In this document: in pieces, positions 53,624 to 62,255 of the stretch
Layout: each line of letters begins with the position of its first letter
How positions within the stretch are numbered: position 1 is the stretch's first letter
Assembly: GCA_041395445.1 (NCBI GenBank)
Contig: JAWLAO010000009.1
Span: forward strand, 25,787 to 89,786
Reading direction: 5' to 3'
DNA length: 64,000 nt
Source of the DNA: Gammaproteobacteria bacterium
GTDB lineage: Bacteria > Pseudomonadota > Gammaproteobacteria > Xanthomonadales > Marinicellaceae
Position numbers and translations under genes: made by a program
Notes under the pieces: generated by a model
Told to the model about the DNA's origin: nothing
Databases searched by the model: none
The model's input: only the letters and a program-made list of their open reading frames with translations

Positions 53624-54085
53624 CTAAAATCCAGTCATATCCACCAGATCTTTATAATGCACTGGTCCGACTCTTTTGTCGATTTGTTTTCCATCCGGAT
53701 TAAATACTAAAGTCGTTGGCAGGCCTTTAGTGTTAGCATTTTCGAAGTCCGTTGGTGTATAGACATCAGTTCTTAAAATTGGATAATTGATATTTAAATC
53801 CTTAACAAAATTCTGAACGATATCAAGGTCTGTATCTTCATAATCAATACCCAAAATCTCTACTTTATCCTGATAGGTTTCTTTAAAGCGAACAAAGTCA
53901 GGGATTTCCTTGCGGCAGGGTTTACACCAGGTTGCCCAAAAATTAACAATAACATATTTGCCTTTATAATCTGACAGTTTGACTTCATTACCATTAATGT
54001 CTTGATAAACAAAGTCAAAACTCGACTCACTAATGCAAGAGGTGATAAATATTAGAATCAGTATGACGAGAGTGTTATTTTTCAT
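53624..54085 (-). CDS. TlpA-like thioredoxin-fold lipoprotein
   Basis: A 153-residue periplasmic thiol-disulfide oxidoreductase. The lipobox (LIFITSC) is followed by a thioredoxin domain with the active site NFWATWCKPCRKEIP (C-x2-C) and the cis-Pro loop GLPTTLVF. The W-C-K-P-C site suggests reductase or cytochrome-c-maturation type chemistry. The ATG at 54085 lies inside the end of yihY (overlap 11 bases); a TTG at 54097 is the alternative. It is last in trpD-trpC-yihY-tlpA. Confidence 0.9.
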   Translation of the reverse strand: MKNNTLVILILIFITSCISESSFDFVYQDINGNEVKLSDYKGKYVIVNFWATWCKPCRKEIPDFVRFKETYQDKVEILGIDYEDTDLDIVQNFVKDLNINYPILRTDVYTPTDFENANTKGLPTTLVFNPDGKQIDKRVGPVHYKDLVDMTGF

Positions 54086-55280
54086 TTTCTTTCTCAATTT
54101 GTTTGAAGACTGTTTTCACAGAGTTTTTCATATCCGAATGAATTTTCGACCAGATTTGCTGAATAAATGGTTCGAAAAACTCAAAACCTTCAGTGGTTGT
54201 AAAAGGCAAACTGAAACGACCCATGGTGTAGAGTTTGCCGATACTGATACTATCCATATCTCGTAGCAGGACGTAATCTCCTTCTTGATTGGTTTGAATC
54301 ATTTTATTCTCTTCCAACCAGTTTAATTGTTCATAAATTTCAACATCAGGAACGCGATCCATTTGGTTGAAGAAGTCAGTCAATGACACGGTTTCGCCTT
54401 TTTTGCTGGCTTGCCACAAACGATATAAAATAAAAGTAATGACCAGAAAACGATGATTGCCTGTATAAGATTGCACACGATAGCGCCAACGCGAAGTTTC
54501 TAGAGTTGCTGCAATCGTTCCGCCCAATAAAACAATATTCCAGGAAAGATAAACCCAAAGTAAAAAGATTGGTATCGTTGCCAAAGTCCCATAAACTCGT
54601 TGATAACTGGGAAAAGTTGCCACATACCATGCAAATCCGCGTTTTGCCATTTCAAACAAAATAGCAGCTGTGATTGCACCAATCAGTGCCGATTTCCACT
54701 TCACTTTGCGGTTAGGAACAACCAGATAAATCAGGAAAAACCCAAAAGTCGATGCCAGAACCGGTAAAACTTTGAGAACATAAATTTTAATGGTGTTGAA
54801 CCCTTCGTAATTAAATAATACCGAAGTGAGAGCAATTCCTCCACCAACTAAGATTGGTCCCATTGTTAAAACAGTCCAATACATCACAATTTTCTTTAGC
54901 AAATTGCCCGATGGCTTGGTATCCCAAATCCGATTCAGAGCTTTTTCCATGGTGTGCATCATCAAAATTGATGTCACAAATATTGCCAAAGCCATGCTAA
55001 TTTTCAGGTTGCGGGATTTTTCCACGAAGCCGGTAATATACTCCTGAACCACTTCGCCGGCAGTCGGTACAAAATTATCAAAAATAAAATCCTGAATCTG
55101 TCCGCTGACATCTTCAAAATGCGGAAAGGCTGAAAAAACCGTTACAACAACAGCCATAAACGGAACCAGCGACAACAAAGTTGTATAAGCCAAGGAGGAT
55201 GCTGAAAGCGGAGTTTCATTTTCAAAGAATTGTCGAAAAACTTCTCGGTAAAACCGCTTAAACGTATCCCATTTATGCAT
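54075..55280 (-). CDS. YihY/BrkB family inner-membrane protein
   Basis: A 401-residue membrane protein of the YihY/virulence-factor-BrkB family with about six helices. FFENETPLSASSLAYTTLLSLVPFMAVVVTVFSAFP is the family opening, and RVYGTLATIPIFLLWVYLSWNIVLLGGTIAATLE is the last helix pair. A ~130-residue cytoplasmic C-terminal domain follows (LTDFFNQMDRVPDVEIYEQLNWLEENKMI), winged-helix-like. The family was once misnamed ribonuclease BN, and its true function is unknown. The start overlaps the trpC stop by 8 bases. Confidence 0.92.
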   Translation of the reverse strand: MHKWDTFKRFYREVFRQFFENETPLSASSLAYTTLLSLVPFMAVVVTVFSAFPHFEDVSGQIQDFIFDNFVPTAGEVVQEYITGFVEKSRNLKISMALAIFVTSILMMHTMEKALNRIWDTKPSGNLLKKIVMYWTVLTMGPILVGGGIALTSVLFNYEGFNTIKIYVLKVLPVLASTFGFFLIYLVVPNRKVKWKSALIGAITAAILFEMAKRGFAWYVATFPSYQRVYGTLATIPIFLLWVYLSWNIVLLGGTIAATLETSRWRYRVQSYTGNHRFLVITFILYRLWQASKKGETVSLTDFFNQMDRVPDVEIYEQLNWLEENKMIQTNQEGDYVLLRDMDSISIGKLYTMGRFSLPFTTTEGFEFFEPFIQQIWSKIHSDMKNSVKTVFKQIEKENEK

Positions 55281-56067
55281 AATTAAACATCCGCTTCATT
55301 TCAGCTCCGGGATTTTCTCTTCGCATAAAGGCTTCGCCAATCAAAAATGTATTGATACCGTTTTCCCGCAACATCGAAATGTCTTGTGAGCTATGAATCC
55401 CACTTTCACTGATAATAATTCGGTCTTGAGGAATCTGTTTTCCAAGATGAACCGAGGTTTCAATATCCGTTACAAAAGTTCGTAAATTTCTATTATTGAT
55501 TCCAATCAATCGTGCCGGTGTGGATAACGCTCTTTGTAATTCTTTATCATCATGAACTTCCATCAACACATCCATACCCAGCTCTTTTGCCAAAACAGTG
55601 AGTTCAAAAAGTTGTGGATCGGCTAAAGCCGCAACAATCAACAAAATACAATCAGCGCCCATAGCCCTTGATTCATAGACTTGCCATTCATCAATAATAA
55701 AATCCTTACGAAGTACCGGAATACTTACAGCATCTCTTGCCTGCTTCAAATAATCAGCATGACCTTGAAAATATTCTTCATCCGTCAAAACAGATAAACA
55801 GGTCGCTCCGCCATCCTGATAGGATTTAGCTGCTGTCACCGGGTTGAAGTTTTTACTGATTAAGCCTTTAGAAGGTGATGCTTTTTTAACCTCTGCAATA
55901 ACTGCCGTTTCGTTATTTGACAACTTTTCATTGATTGCATTGTAAAAACCACGACAAGGTTTTTGAGAAGCAATCATTTCTTCAAAGTCCGAAATCGTAT
56001 TTTTTTTCTGACCTTTTGTGACTTCAAGTATCTTGGTGTTTATAATTTTGGTGAGAATATCAGTCAT
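55273..56067 (-). CDS. trpC: Indole-3-glycerol-phosphate synthase
   Basis: A 264-residue TIM-barrel enzyme that closes the indole ring in tryptophan synthesis. It shows AVIAEVKKASPSKGLI (catalytic Lys), CLSVLTDEEYFQG, VLRKDFIIDEWQVYESRAMGADCILLI, IGINNRNLRTF and IISESGIHS. It is the monofunctional form, not fused to TrpF. ATG 56067 overlaps the trpD stop by 8 bases (ATGACTGA); a longer upstream reading frame is not used. Confidence 0.96.
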   Translation of the reverse strand: MTDILTKIINTKILEVTKGQKKNTISDFEEMIASQKPCRGFYNAINEKLSNNETAVIAEVKKASPSKGLISKNFNPVTAAKSYQDGGATCLSVLTDEEYFQGHADYLKQARDAVSIPVLRKDFIIDEWQVYESRAMGADCILLIVAALADPQLFELTVLAKELGMDVLMEVHDDKELQRALSTPARLIGINNRNLRTFVTDIETSVHLGKQIPQDRIIISESGIHSSQDISMLRENGINTFLIGEAFMRRENPGAEMKRMFNYA

Positions 56068-57088
56068 TTGTAAAAGCCTGTGTGATTTGGATGAGTTGTT
56101 GGAATGTGTCTTGAGCTTTGCCGTTTTGTAATGATTCATAAGCCATCTGAACACCCTGCTTAATACTTTCTGCTTTGCCGGAAACATAAATCGCAGCACC
56201 GGCATTCAATGCCAGAATATCTGCAGCAGCTCCTTTTTGTCCTGAAAATGCTTGTTGAATTAAATTCAAACTTTGTTCGGCATTATCAACTATCAAACCA
56301 TCAATGCTTTGTGTTTTTACACCAAAATCTTCCGGTCGTATCGAATAATTGACAATTTCACCATTTTTCAATTCGCTGACATTGGTCGGTGCTGCCAAAG
56401 AAACCTCGTCCATTCCATCTTCCGAGTGAACAACTATCACATGGTTGGCTCCTAATTTTTTCAAAACTTCCGCTGTGGTGTTCAACCAATCTTTGCTGAA
56501 AACACCCATAATTTGATTCAGTACGTTTGCAGGGTTGGTTAATGGACCCAGCAAATTAAAAAAGGTTCTCAATCCAATCTCTTTACGAGGAGCCACTGCA
56601 TACTTGGTTGCTGAATGATGTGCCGGAGCAAACAAAAAACCGATATTACATTGACTGATGCATTGTTCTACTTGTGGTGCAGTCAGGTTTAAATTTACTC
56701 CTGCTGTTTCCAGAACATCGGCTGAACCTGTTGTGCTGGATACCGAACGATTTCCATGTTTCGCCACGCAGCACCCGACCGAAGCCGCAACAATTGCAGC
56801 ACCGGTAGAGACATTAAAAATACCAATCCCATCACCACCGGTTCCACAAGTATCAACTTGAAACTCACCAGTCACACTCACTTTAACAGCACGTTCGCGC
56901 ATAACTTCCGCGGCTTCACAAATGCTTTGAACAGAATCGCCAAGAATCTTGGAAGCCATTAAATACGCTCCAATCTGCGAGGGAGTTGCATCACCATCCA
57001 TGATTTGGTTCATTACTGACCTCATCATTCCTTCAGGTAAAGACCGTGATTCTCCCAGTATTTGTAAGGCTTTTCTAATTGCTGTCAT
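56060..57088 (-). CDS. trpD: Anthranilate phosphoribosyltransferase
   Basis: A 342-residue enzyme joining anthranilate to PRPP. The PRPP-binding loop is VDTCGTGGDG, followed by FNVSTGAAIVAASVG and KHGNRSVSSTTGSADVLE. I start it at ATG 57088 (MTAIRKAL). An in-frame TTG at 57103 would add 5 residues. It is first in the trpD-trpC pair here; trpE and trpG are not in the window, so the tryptophan genes are split. No trp leader peptide is seen upstream. Confidence 0.96.
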   Translation of the reverse strand: MTAIRKALQILGESRSLPEGMMRSVMNQIMDGDATPSQIGAYLMASKILGDSVQSICEAAEVMRERAVKVSVTGEFQVDTCGTGGDGIGIFNVSTGAAIVAASVGCCVAKHGNRSVSSTTGSADVLETAGVNLNLTAPQVEQCISQCNIGFLFAPAHHSATKYAVAPRKEIGLRTFFNLLGPLTNPANVLNQIMGVFSKDWLNTTAEVLKKLGANHVIVVHSEDGMDEVSLAAPTNVSELKNGEIVNYSIRPEDFGVKTQSIDGLIVDNAEQSLNLIQQAFSGQKGAAADILALNAGAAIYVSGKAESIKQGVQMAYESLQNGKAQDTFQQLIQITQAFTND

Positions 57089-57197
57089 TGTATTTATTAT
57101 CAATCAAAGGCACATTTTATCGCAAAAGTCATTAAACAAAAAAATTATTGAAATTATTTGAAATATTTGTGTTGTTATCAGGTCTTTTAGATTTATC

Positions 57198-57263
57198 ATA
57201 TCGCTGTTTTCAACAGCTTTTGATATGTTTGGAAACAACCTCAGCCAGAGATAATCTCTGCTG
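57198..57263 (+). promoter_or_regulatory. Inverted repeats upstream of the first Cys-rich gene
   Basis: Two structures lie in the 203-bp gap. One is ATATC-g-CTGTT-ttc-AACAG-ctttt-GATAT (57198-57226). The other is CAG-cc-AGAGAT-a-ATCTCT-g-CTG (57242-57263), about 30 bases before the ATG. They may be operators or mRNA hairpins. No recognisable regulator gene is next door. Confidence 0.45.
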
Positions 57264-57291
57264 AAATTTATTAATGTATTGAGGTATAAAA

Positions 57292-57672
57292 ATGTTCAAT
57301 CAATCTTATAAAAAATCTTTATTTATTGCTCTTTTTGCATTCCTTTTGGTTGCAATTGCAAGCACTGCTTCAGCATCAACAAGTCCGTTTGCTCAACACG
57401 ATTCAGCAAAGTCTCACCAACCTGTCAAAGGTGACGAAGATAAATGCGGTGAAGGTAAATGTGGTGACGCAGAAAGTGAAGAAGGAGATGAAAAGTGTGG
57501 TGACACAGATGCTGACTCCGAAGACAAATGTGGTGAAGGTAAATGTGGCGATGGAAAATGTGGAGACGAAGAGTCAGAAGAGAAATGTGGTGACACAGAC
57601 TCTGAAGAAAAATGTGGCGACACCGAAGACACTGATAAAGAAGAAAAGTGTGGTGAAGGTAAGTGTGGTTGA
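57292..57672 (+). CDS. Acidic EGKCG-repeat exported protein, HvfA/bufferin-like precursor
   Basis: A 126-residue protein with a clear signal peptide (LFIALFAFLLVAIASTASA). The mature part is a very acidic repeat region with 10 cysteines (52, 57, 69, 80, 85, 90, 99, 108, 120, 125), every one in a KCG context. KCGEGKCG occurs three times (residues 51, 79 and 119 on), with D/E-rich spacers. EGKCG is the core motif of HvfA/bufferin-type RiPP precursors, in which a DUF692 (MNIO) enzyme oxidises the cysteines to copper-binding groups. No DUF692 or DUF2063 gene lies nearby, so modification is inferred. Alternatively it is an unmodified metal-binding repeat protein. GAGG lies 8 bases before the ATG. 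Confidence 0.82.
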   Translation: MFNQSYKKSLFIALFAFLLVAIASTASASTSPFAQHDSAKSHQPVKGDEDKCGEGKCGDAESEEGDEKCGDTDADSEDKCGEGKCGDGKCGDEESEEKCGDTDSEEKCGDTEDTDKEEKCGEGKCG

Positions 57673-57699
57673 TAACTCCATAACCCTTGGTTTTATAAA

Positions 57700-57726
57700 A
57701 ACGGCAACTTGTTTGCCGTTTTTTTA
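57700..57726 (+). terminator. Terminator after the acidic Cys-rich gene
   Basis: The stem AACGGCAA / TTGCCGTT (57700-57707 with 57713-57720), with a 5-base loop, is followed by a T run. It separates the two tandem Cys-rich genes. Confidence 0.9.
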
Positions 57727-57808
57727 TTCAAAATCATTTGCATAGATTGAATTGTTATGACAATATTGTGCACTAATTAATTGATAAATACTGAAAGAGG
57801 AAATCATA

Positions 57809-58396
57809 ATGAAAACGACTAAATTATTATTAACATCATTCATCTTGGCAATGGTTTTAAGCCTGACAGCCTGTAACAAACCAGGAACTGTTAAATCTGA
57901 CACTGTTCCAGCACCTAAATCTGAAACCTCAAAAATGAAATGTGGTGAAGGAAAGTGTGGTGATGGAAAACGCAGCGAAATGAAATGTGGTGAAGGAAAG
58001 TGTGGTGATGGAAAATGTGGAAAAGGAAAATGCGGAGATAATAAAGCCAAGAAATGTGATGGCAAAGGCAAAGATGGAAAAAAATGCAAGGATGGCAAAA
58101 AGTGCGACGGTAAAGGCAAAGACAAGAAAAAATGTGCTGATAAAAAAGGCAAAAAATGCGATGGCAAAGGAAAGGACGGAAAAAAATGCGACGGTAAAGG
58201 TAAGGACGGCAAGAAATGTAAAGATGGAAAGAAATGCGACGGCAAATGTAAAGATAAAAAGAAATGTGGTGAAAAAAAATGCGGTGAAGGCAAATGTGGT
58301 GATGGAAAATGCGGCGAGATGAAATGTGGTGAAGGCAAATGTGGCGAAGGAAAATGCGGAGACAAAGCCAAAACTGAAGAGAAGAAATGCGGCTAA
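57809..58396 (+). CDS. Lysine-rich EGKCG-repeat lipoprotein, second HvfA/bufferin-like precursor
   Basis: A 195-residue predicted lipoprotein (lipobox LTAC, Cys 22). After a short Pro/Ser linker it is almost all Lys, Gly, Cys and Asp, with 23 cysteines besides the lipid Cys. Five EGKCG motifs lie in two clusters (from residues 47 and 62; from 160, 175 and 180) with KCGEGKCG / DGKCG neighbours. They flank a central block (about 80-150) of KKCDGKGKDG / KKCKDGKKCDGK repeats. It is strongly basic, the opposite of the upstream protein. The EGKCG clusters are HvfA/bufferin-like, while the central block is less typical and may be a plain metal-binding spacer. GAGG precedes the ATG. Confidence 0.82.
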   Translation: MKTTKLLLTSFILAMVLSLTACNKPGTVKSDTVPAPKSETSKMKCGEGKCGDGKRSEMKCGEGKCGDGKCGKGKCGDNKAKKCDGKGKDGKKCKDGKKCDGKGKDKKKCADKKGKKCDGKGKDGKKCDGKGKDGKKCKDGKKCDGKCKDKKKCGEKKCGEGKCGDGKCGEMKCGEGKCGEGKCGDKAKTEEKKCG

Positions 58397-58423
58397 ACTT
58401 TTAAAAACAGCATCAAGAAATTG

Positions 58424-58451
58424 AAAACGGCACATTTCGTGCCGTTTTTTT
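58424..58451. terminator. Terminator after the lysine-rich Cys repeat gene
   Basis: A perfect 10-bp stem AAAACGGCAC / GTGCCGTTTT (58424-58433 with 58439-58448) has a 5-base loop and T runs on. It can also serve the convergent glycosyltransferase gene. Confidence 0.92.
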
Positions 58452-58477
58452 AATATCAGATTAAAATCTATTTGGAA

Positions 58478-59599
58478 TTAAAATCCAGAATAAATTTCCA
58501 ACATCTGTTTATTTACAACCTGATCTGAAAAATTTTCCACAACCATTTTACGACTTTCCTGTCCCATGGATTTCATTAAATCATAATCATTAGAGAGTTT
58601 GATAATCGCATTGGCAAGTGGCATTGATTCTTTGACCGGAACTAAAAGTCCATTATTTCCTTTCACCATTTCTCTGCAACCCGGAACATCAGTTGTGATA
58701 ATTGGGCGACCACAACTGGCAGCTTCCAGCAGAGATTTTGGCAATCCTTCCCGATATGATGGCAAAATTGCAATGTGTGATTCTTTCCAAACATTGACAA
58801 TATCACTGCGAAATCCATGCCATTTCACCAAACCTTGTTCTTGCCAATTCTGCAAATCTTGTTCGCTTACACTAAATGGATTAACCAAATGAGGAGTCCC
58901 AACCAGATTGATTTGAACGTTATCAATACCTTTGTCATTGATTATTTTTGCGGCTTCAATCAATTCAATCAAGCCTTTATCCTTAAGCATTCTGGCGACA
59001 AATGTTACTTGAATTGTGTGAGAATCAGGCAACTCCAGAAAAGGAAAGTCATCAGTATTTACACCTGAACCACGAACCAAATGCAACCGGCTTTCGTTAA
59101 TAAATTTACCTTTGACACCTTCATAATCATCCCGATTCTGCACCACCAAATGAATTCTTCGAGCGCTGAACATAACTCTGAAAGCCTTAGTCACAAACCA
59201 CTTTATCATTCGGGTTAACATTTTTTTAGAGGTCTCCAGATAACCCATGCCGGTCAGAGTTGCCACCATATTCTTTGACTTTGACAACCAGAAAGCAAAA
59301 GTCGTGAGAAACATCATGCGCATGGACACCGTATGGATTAAATCCGGGCGAATCTGATTGATGACTTTTCGAGCCTGAAATATCAGCTTGATATTGGCTA
59401 CAATTCCTAACCCCGAAGCCCTTTGCTTAAAACCGTAAAACGTAAAACCATGAGACTTAATAATATCAGTGTATTTCGAATCATTTTCATACGCCAAAAC
59501 TGAAACATCATATCCGGCATCTTTTGCTGCCAATGCCAGACCTAAGCGATGTGACAGGAAATAATTATCGTCTGAGATGATGTAGAGGAGTTTTTGCAA
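58478..59599 (-). CDS. Family 4 glycosyltransferase
   Basis: A 373-residue GT-B glycosyltransferase. The N-terminal half has SHRLGLALAAKDAGYDVSVLA and RPDLIHTVSMRMMFLTTFAFWLS. The C-terminal donor-binding half has VTFVARMLKDKGLIELIEAAKII and the E-x7-E region SYREGLPKSLLEAASCGRPIITTDVPGCREMV. It probably adds a sugar during surface polysaccharide or O-antigen synthesis. The nearby asparagine synthase fits such a cluster, the rest of which would be outside the window. Confidence 0.92.
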   Translation of the reverse strand: MQKLLYIISDDNYFLSHRLGLALAAKDAGYDVSVLAYENDSKYTDIIKSHGFTFYGFKQRASGLGIVANIKLIFQARKVINQIRPDLIHTVSMRMMFLTTFAFWLSKSKNMVATLTGMGYLETSKKMLTRMIKWFVTKAFRVMFSARRIHLVVQNRDDYEGVKGKFINESRLHLVRGSGVNTDDFPFLELPDSHTIQVTFVARMLKDKGLIELIEAAKIINDKGIDNVQINLVGTPHLVNPFSVSEQDLQNWQEQGLVKWHGFRSDIVNVWKESHIAILPSYREGLPKSLLEAASCGRPIITTDVPGCREMVKGNNGLLVPVKESMPLANAIIKLSNDYDLMKSMGQESRKMVVENFSDQVVNKQMLEIYSGF

Positions 59600-59661
59600 G
59601 AGTATTGCCTTAATTAAAAGTAAGTATTATAATAAATTCCAAGTAATATTTATAGAAAAAC

Positions 59662-59898
59662 ATGTCAATTGCAATAATATCAAGTAGAGGACAAATTACA
59701 ATTCCTGCAGAGATAAGAGCCCTATTATCATTAAACAAGGGTGACAAGATAAATTTTATCATTGATGGCAACGAAGTTAAGTTTATCCCTGTAACCAAAG
59801 ATATAAGATCTATAAAAGGAATTATTAAGAAACCTTTAAAACCTGTAACAATTGAAGAAATGAATAAAACTATTAAAGCCAAAGGTGGACAAAAGTGA
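59662..59898 (+). CDS. AbrB/SpoVT-type antitoxin of a VapBC pair
   Basis: A 78-residue swapped-hairpin DNA-binding protein: AIISSRGQITIPAEIRALLSLNKGDKINFIIDGNEVKFIP is the full AbrB/MazE fold. The C-terminal tail (SIKGIIKKPLKPVTIEEMNKTIKAKG) should wrap the toxin. It normally represses its own promoter. It overlaps the toxin gene by 4 bases (GTGA), the classic antitoxin-toxin layout. Confidence 0.9.
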   Translation: MSIAIISSRGQITIPAEIRALLSLNKGDKINFIIDGNEVKFIPVTKDIRSIKGIIKKPLKPVTIEEMNKTIKAKGGQK

Positions 59899-60293
59899 TT
59901 GGACTGGATACAAATGTCATTATTCGATATATGACTCAGGATGATCCTACCCAGGCAAAAACAGCGAGTGACTTTATTGAAAAAAACTGTTCCGAAGAAA
60001 GTCCCGGGTATATATGCCACATTGTTTTATGTGAAATCTCTTGGGTACTTGAAAGCAATTATGAGCTGGATAAAGAGTCAATAATTCAGGTTATAGAGGA
60101 ATTATTACAAATAAATCAAATTACAATACCTCAGCCGGAAACTGTTTGGAGAGCATTGAATGACTTTAAAAATTCAAATGCGGATTTTTCTGACCACCTG
60201 ATTGCCGGAACGAACTTTACTAATGGTTGCCAACAAACTGTGACGTTTGATAAAAAAGCTGGAAAACATTCACTTTTTCAGATATTGGAATAA
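59895..60293 (+). CDS. PIN-domain toxin (VapC family)
   Basis: A 132-residue PIN nuclease. Acidic metal ligands appear in IGLDTNVIIRY (Asp), CEISWVLE (Glu), NADFSDHLI (Asp) and VTFDKKAGKH (Asp). VapC toxins cut tRNA or rRNA when the antitoxin is lost. It starts at GTG 59895, coupled to the antitoxin stop. The pair lies on the strand opposite to its neighbours, between the glycosyltransferase and asparagine synthase genes, and looks inserted. Confidence 0.9.
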   Translation: MIGLDTNVIIRYMTQDDPTQAKTASDFIEKNCSEESPGYICHIVLCEISWVLESNYELDKESIIQVIEELLQINQITIPQPETVWRALNDFKNSNADFSDHLIAGTNFTNGCQQTVTFDKKAGKHSLFQILE

Positions 60294-60295
60294 TT

Positions 60296-62206
60296 TCAGA
60301 CATCCCATTGCTCCCGCCACATCTGGAACATCAAAACAAACCATAGCACATTCGCCAAACTATTGTCTCCGGCGTAAAAGCGGGATTTGAGTTTTAATAA
60401 TTCCTCAGTATTGAAGATATCTGCATCCAGTTTGTCCGACTGGAAATGGTTTTCAACCAATGGTTTGAGTTCATTTTTCAGCCAGTTGACCAGAGGAATC
60501 TGAAAGCCGGATTTGGGTTTATCGACAACTTCTGCCGGAATGTGTTTGTACAAAATCTGTCGTGCCAGATATTTTCCCTGCTTGTTTTTGTATTTGAGTT
60601 TGTTCGGAACCTGTGCCATAAACTCGATGATTCGGTGATCCAAAAGCGGTTCCCGACCTTCCAGAGAGTTGCTCATACACGCCCGATCCACTTTGACCAG
60701 AACATCATCAACCATAAATGATCTGTAATCGGTCAGCATCATGTTGTCTATAAAAGACAATTCCGGTTCAAAATCAAACGTTCCAAACAGTTCCGGTTTG
60801 ATTTTCAGAAATTGTTTTACTTGTTGTGGATTGACGTAGGACGAAGCATTACAAAACATATCGGATAAAGATTTTGCACTCATAGCGCGCTTGAATTTGG
60901 CATATTTATCCTCGATATTGGTAAAACGCTTGCTCTTGGGTAGCAGAGAATTGATTGCACCAACCATTTTTGCAGGAATCACTTTCATCAAAGCATTGAC
61001 AGTATTTTTTTTCAAAGAACTGGCAAAAACCGACTCAAACTTTTGCAACATAAAATATTTGCTATATCCGCAAAAAACCTCATCTCCACCATCGGCAGAC
61101 AAAGCCACTGTGACATCTTTCTTTGCCAACTCCGCAACCATCATTGTCGGTAGCGCCGAGCTGTCAGCAAAAGGTTCATCATAGTGAAACGGCACGTCCG
61201 AGACTTTATCCAGCAAATCTTGATTGCTGATATACAATTCTGAATGTTCCGTTCCAAAATATTTCGCAATCGTTTTGGCATGTTCGGCTTCGTTGTATTT
61301 TTTATCTTCAAAGCCAATGGTAAATGTGTGTAATTTTCTTTGTTTGTTTTGAGCTAGCAAAGCCGTGACCAAGGTCGAATCATAACCACCACTGAGAAAA
61401 ACCCCGACAGGAACATCTGAAATCATTCTCAGATTGACTGAATCAGTAATCAAATCTTCCAGATTGGAGAGAATCGCTTCTTCGTTGTCAGTAAACTTAT
61501 CCTTTTTATAAAATTCCTCCACATCCCAGTATTTTATAACCTTAAAATCAATGGGTTCAGAGTCGTTGATATCAATCTCAACATAATGCCCCGGCAGCAA
61601 TTTATAAGTATTCTCAAAAATCGTATGCGGAGCAGGGATATATCCAAATTGAAAATAGTATGGCAGTACTTCTTTATTGAGTCTCTTCACAAACCCCGGA
61701 TGCTGATGAAATGACTTTAGCTCTGAAGCAAACAAAAACTCAGATTCTCCAACATGGTAATAAAGCGGTTTAACACCTGCACGGTCACGAACCAGAAATG
61801 TTTTTTGTTCAATCTTATCCAGAATTGCAAAAGCAAACATTCCGATAAACTTTTCCAGACAATCCATGCCCCAATGCTTGTAGGCATATAATATGACTTC
61901 TGTATCCGAACCGGAGACGAACTTCTGTCCCAGAGTTTCCAGTTCCTCTCTAATGATTTTGAAGTTATAAACCTCTCCGTTAAAAACCAGAATATAATTT
62001 CCGCAATCTGAAACAAACGGCTGATGCCCTTTCTTTGAAACATCCTGTATAGACAAGCGGTTTTGCCCCAAATGCACAAACGAATCAGCAACAGCCTCGA
62101 CTAAAGTTCCGGTGTCATCCGGTCCTCGATAACGCAAAACCTCCAGCATCGACTCGACAACCGAGTTTTGTCTATTGCTACTTATAAAACCGACCAGACC
62201 GCACAT
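60296..62206 (-). CDS. asnB: Asparagine synthase (glutamine-hydrolysing)
   Basis: A 636-residue class II amidotransferase. The glutaminase domain begins with the N-terminal nucleophile MCGLVGFI (Cys 2 after Met removal) and has RYRGPDDTG and FNGEVYNF. The synthetase domain has the ATP pyrophosphate loop VFLSGGYDSTLV and LSADGGDEVFCGY. Many AsnB copies of this length lie in polysaccharide clusters and amidate sugar carboxylates or amino acids, so either role is possible here. Its stop codon nearly touches the PIN toxin gene (2-base gap). Confidence 0.93.
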   Translation of the reverse strand: MCGLVGFISSNRQNSVVESMLEVLRYRGPDDTGTLVEAVADSFVHLGQNRLSIQDVSKKGHQPFVSDCGNYILVFNGEVYNFKIIREELETLGQKFVSGSDTEVILYAYKHWGMDCLEKFIGMFAFAILDKIEQKTFLVRDRAGVKPLYYHVGESEFLFASELKSFHQHPGFVKRLNKEVLPYYFQFGYIPAPHTIFENTYKLLPGHYVEIDINDSEPIDFKVIKYWDVEEFYKKDKFTDNEEAILSNLEDLITDSVNLRMISDVPVGVFLSGGYDSTLVTALLAQNKQRKLHTFTIGFEDKKYNEAEHAKTIAKYFGTEHSELYISNQDLLDKVSDVPFHYDEPFADSSALPTMMVAELAKKDVTVALSADGGDEVFCGYSKYFMLQKFESVFASSLKKNTVNALMKVIPAKMVGAINSLLPKSKRFTNIEDKYAKFKRAMSAKSLSDMFCNASSYVNPQQVKQFLKIKPELFGTFDFEPELSFIDNMMLTDYRSFMVDDVLVKVDRACMSNSLEGREPLLDHRIIEFMAQVPNKLKYKNKQGKYLARQILYKHIPAEVVDKPKSGFQIPLVNWLKNELKPLVENHFQSDKLDADIFNTEELLKLKSRFYAGDNSLANVLWFVLMFQMWREQWDV

Positions 62207-62255
62207 TAGAATCGCTATCGTTTCATTACTTCAGTTACAAAATAAAACCTAAGCA

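Noticed and set aside
57089..57291. trp leader or attenuator before trpD
   Set aside because: No Trp-rich short peptide or alternative hairpins are seen on the minus strand. The inverted repeats here fit the divergent Cys-rich gene better.
57724..58435. Long minus-strand frames opposite the Cys-rich genes
   Set aside because: They are antisense shadows of low-complexity codons (runs of Pro-Ser-His or Phe-Ala-Thr). The plus-strand genes have signal peptides, ribosome-binding sites and terminators.
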